From: SAR86 cluster bacterium
GTDB taxonomy: Bacteria > Pseudomonadota > Gammaproteobacteria > Pseudomonadales > Azotimanducaceae
Direction of reading: 5' to 3'
Assembly (NCBI GenBank): GCA_013204195.1
Contig: JABMOJ010000258.1
Span: 1 to 5,950 of the forward strand
Length of the DNA stretch: 5,950 nucleotides
This document shows positions 5,415-5,950 of this stretch, in pieces. How positions within the stretch are numbered: the stretch's first letter is position 1; each line of letters opens with the position of its first letter. A program made the position numbers and the translations under genes. The notes under the pieces were generated by a model. That model was not told where the DNA came from. It ran no database searches and saw nothing but the letters and a program-made list of their open reading frames with translations.

Positions 5415-5950
5415 TTAGCGCTGTAACGAGTCGATAATTTTTTGAATTTTTTCAGCTTGATGCGGTGCTTTGATAAAGCCGGCGTATCGTCCGAATGGGT
5501 CCACCACCACAATACTCGCACTGTGATCAACGGTGTAGGTCCCCGGTTCTGCACCTGGGACCTTGCCGAAAGCGACGTTGACGTTAGTCGCAAGCCCAAC
5601 AATGCTGTCAAAACTACCGGTGTAACCCTGAAAATCAGCGTTAAACCCGGCCAAATAGCTGGCTAACTGAGCAGGCGTGTCACGCTCTGGATCAACACTC
5701 ACCAACACGATTTGCGGCGGCGTCTGCATTTTTTTAACTGCTCGATTAAGCACGCCGAGGGTGGTGGGGCAAATATCGGGACAATAAGTGAAACCGAAAA
5801 ACAAAAGTGACCAATGACCTTTCAGATCAGCGATACCGACGGTCTCGCCATTCTGATTAGTTAGACTGAAGGGTTTAATTTCCCTGGCCTGCGGAAAGCC
5901 AAAGTAGCCTAGCTCCTGATATTCGATCACGCTCAGGCTTTTTGGCGTCA
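5415..5950 (-). CDS. SCO1/SenC family copper chaperone, C-terminal part (gene runs off the right edge)
   Basis: Thioredoxin-fold protein, usually membrane-anchored and facing the periplasm, which delivers copper to, or reduces, the CuA site of cytochrome c oxidase. The reading frame stays open to the window edge (TPKSLSVIEYQELGYFG), so the GTG at 5930 is not a credible start: family members begin with a membrane anchor, which must lie outside. Counting from the first whole codon at 5948, the copper ligands are C56-PDI-C60 in FTYCPDICPTTL and H142 in TVDHSAS; all three are present. VSVDPERDTPAQLASYL and the DPFGRYAGFI strand near the C-end are also typical. The gene stops 13 bp from thrB, convergent, with no recognisable terminator between them. 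SCO genes usually lie with cox/cta genes, which may follow beyond the right edge. Confidence 0.93.
   Translation of the reverse strand, partial: TPKSLSVIEYQELGYFGFPQAREIKPFSLTNQNGETVGIADLKGHWSLLFFGFTYCPDICPTTLGVLNRAVKKMQTPPQIVLVSVDPERDTPAQLASYLAGFNADFQGYTGSFDSIVGLATNVNVAFGKVPGAEPGTYTVDHSASIVVVDPFGRYAGFIKAPHQAEKIQKIIDSLQR

Noticed and set aside
5928..5930. GTG as the start of the SCO gene
   Set aside because: The frame is open upstream to the window edge and the expected membrane anchor is missing, so the true start is outside.

Overview
The window is a stretch of ordinary chromosome from a gammaproteobacterium, most likely of the Pseudomonas/Cellvibrio/marine-gammaproteobacteria type. This rests on gene content and order: cytochrome c4, engB, polA, a DUF2782 protein and an APH-fold homoserine kinase form a neighbourhood known from Pseudomonas. 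Enteric bacteria use a different (GHMP) homoserine kinase and have no DUF2782 neighbour. Base composition looks balanced throughout, and no mobile element, CRISPR array, tRNA or rRNA is visible.

Layout, left to right: (1) 1-251, minus strand, the N-terminal part of a periplasmic dihaem cytochrome c4, cut by the window edge. (2) 365-1051, plus strand, engB/yihA, the ribosome-assembly GTPase, divergent from the cytochrome gene. (3) 1052-1443, a non-coding interval of about 390 bp between the convergent engB and polA genes. It holds the most interesting signal: an exact sigma-E/AlgU-type promoter on the minus strand (GAACTT-N16-TCTGA, 1331-1357), repeats, a stem-loop with a C-rich loop, and a strong intrinsic terminator (1139-1178) whose loop is also C-rich. 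This is the position of Spot 42 (spf) in E. coli and of the envelope-stress sRNA ErsA in Pseudomonas, so I call a candidate ErsA-like sRNA of about 187 nt. (4) 1444-4137, minus strand, complete polA with all three enzymatic domains intact. (5) 4172-4483 and 4487-5401, plus strand, a two-gene operon of a secreted DUF2782 protein and ThrB. It diverges from polA across only 34 bp. (6) 5415-5950, minus strand, the C-terminal part of a SCO1/SenC copper chaperone, convergent with thrB and cut by the right edge.

The functions are mostly housekeeping: electron transport (cytochrome c4, SCO), ribosome assembly (EngB), DNA replication and repair (PolA) and threonine synthesis (ThrB). The non-routine element is the putative envelope-stress-controlled sRNA between engB and polA. 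Its two unpaired CUCCCCC segments are suited to pairing with G-rich ribosome binding sites, and one of them matches 8 nt over the ribosome binding site of the DUF2782-thrB operon.
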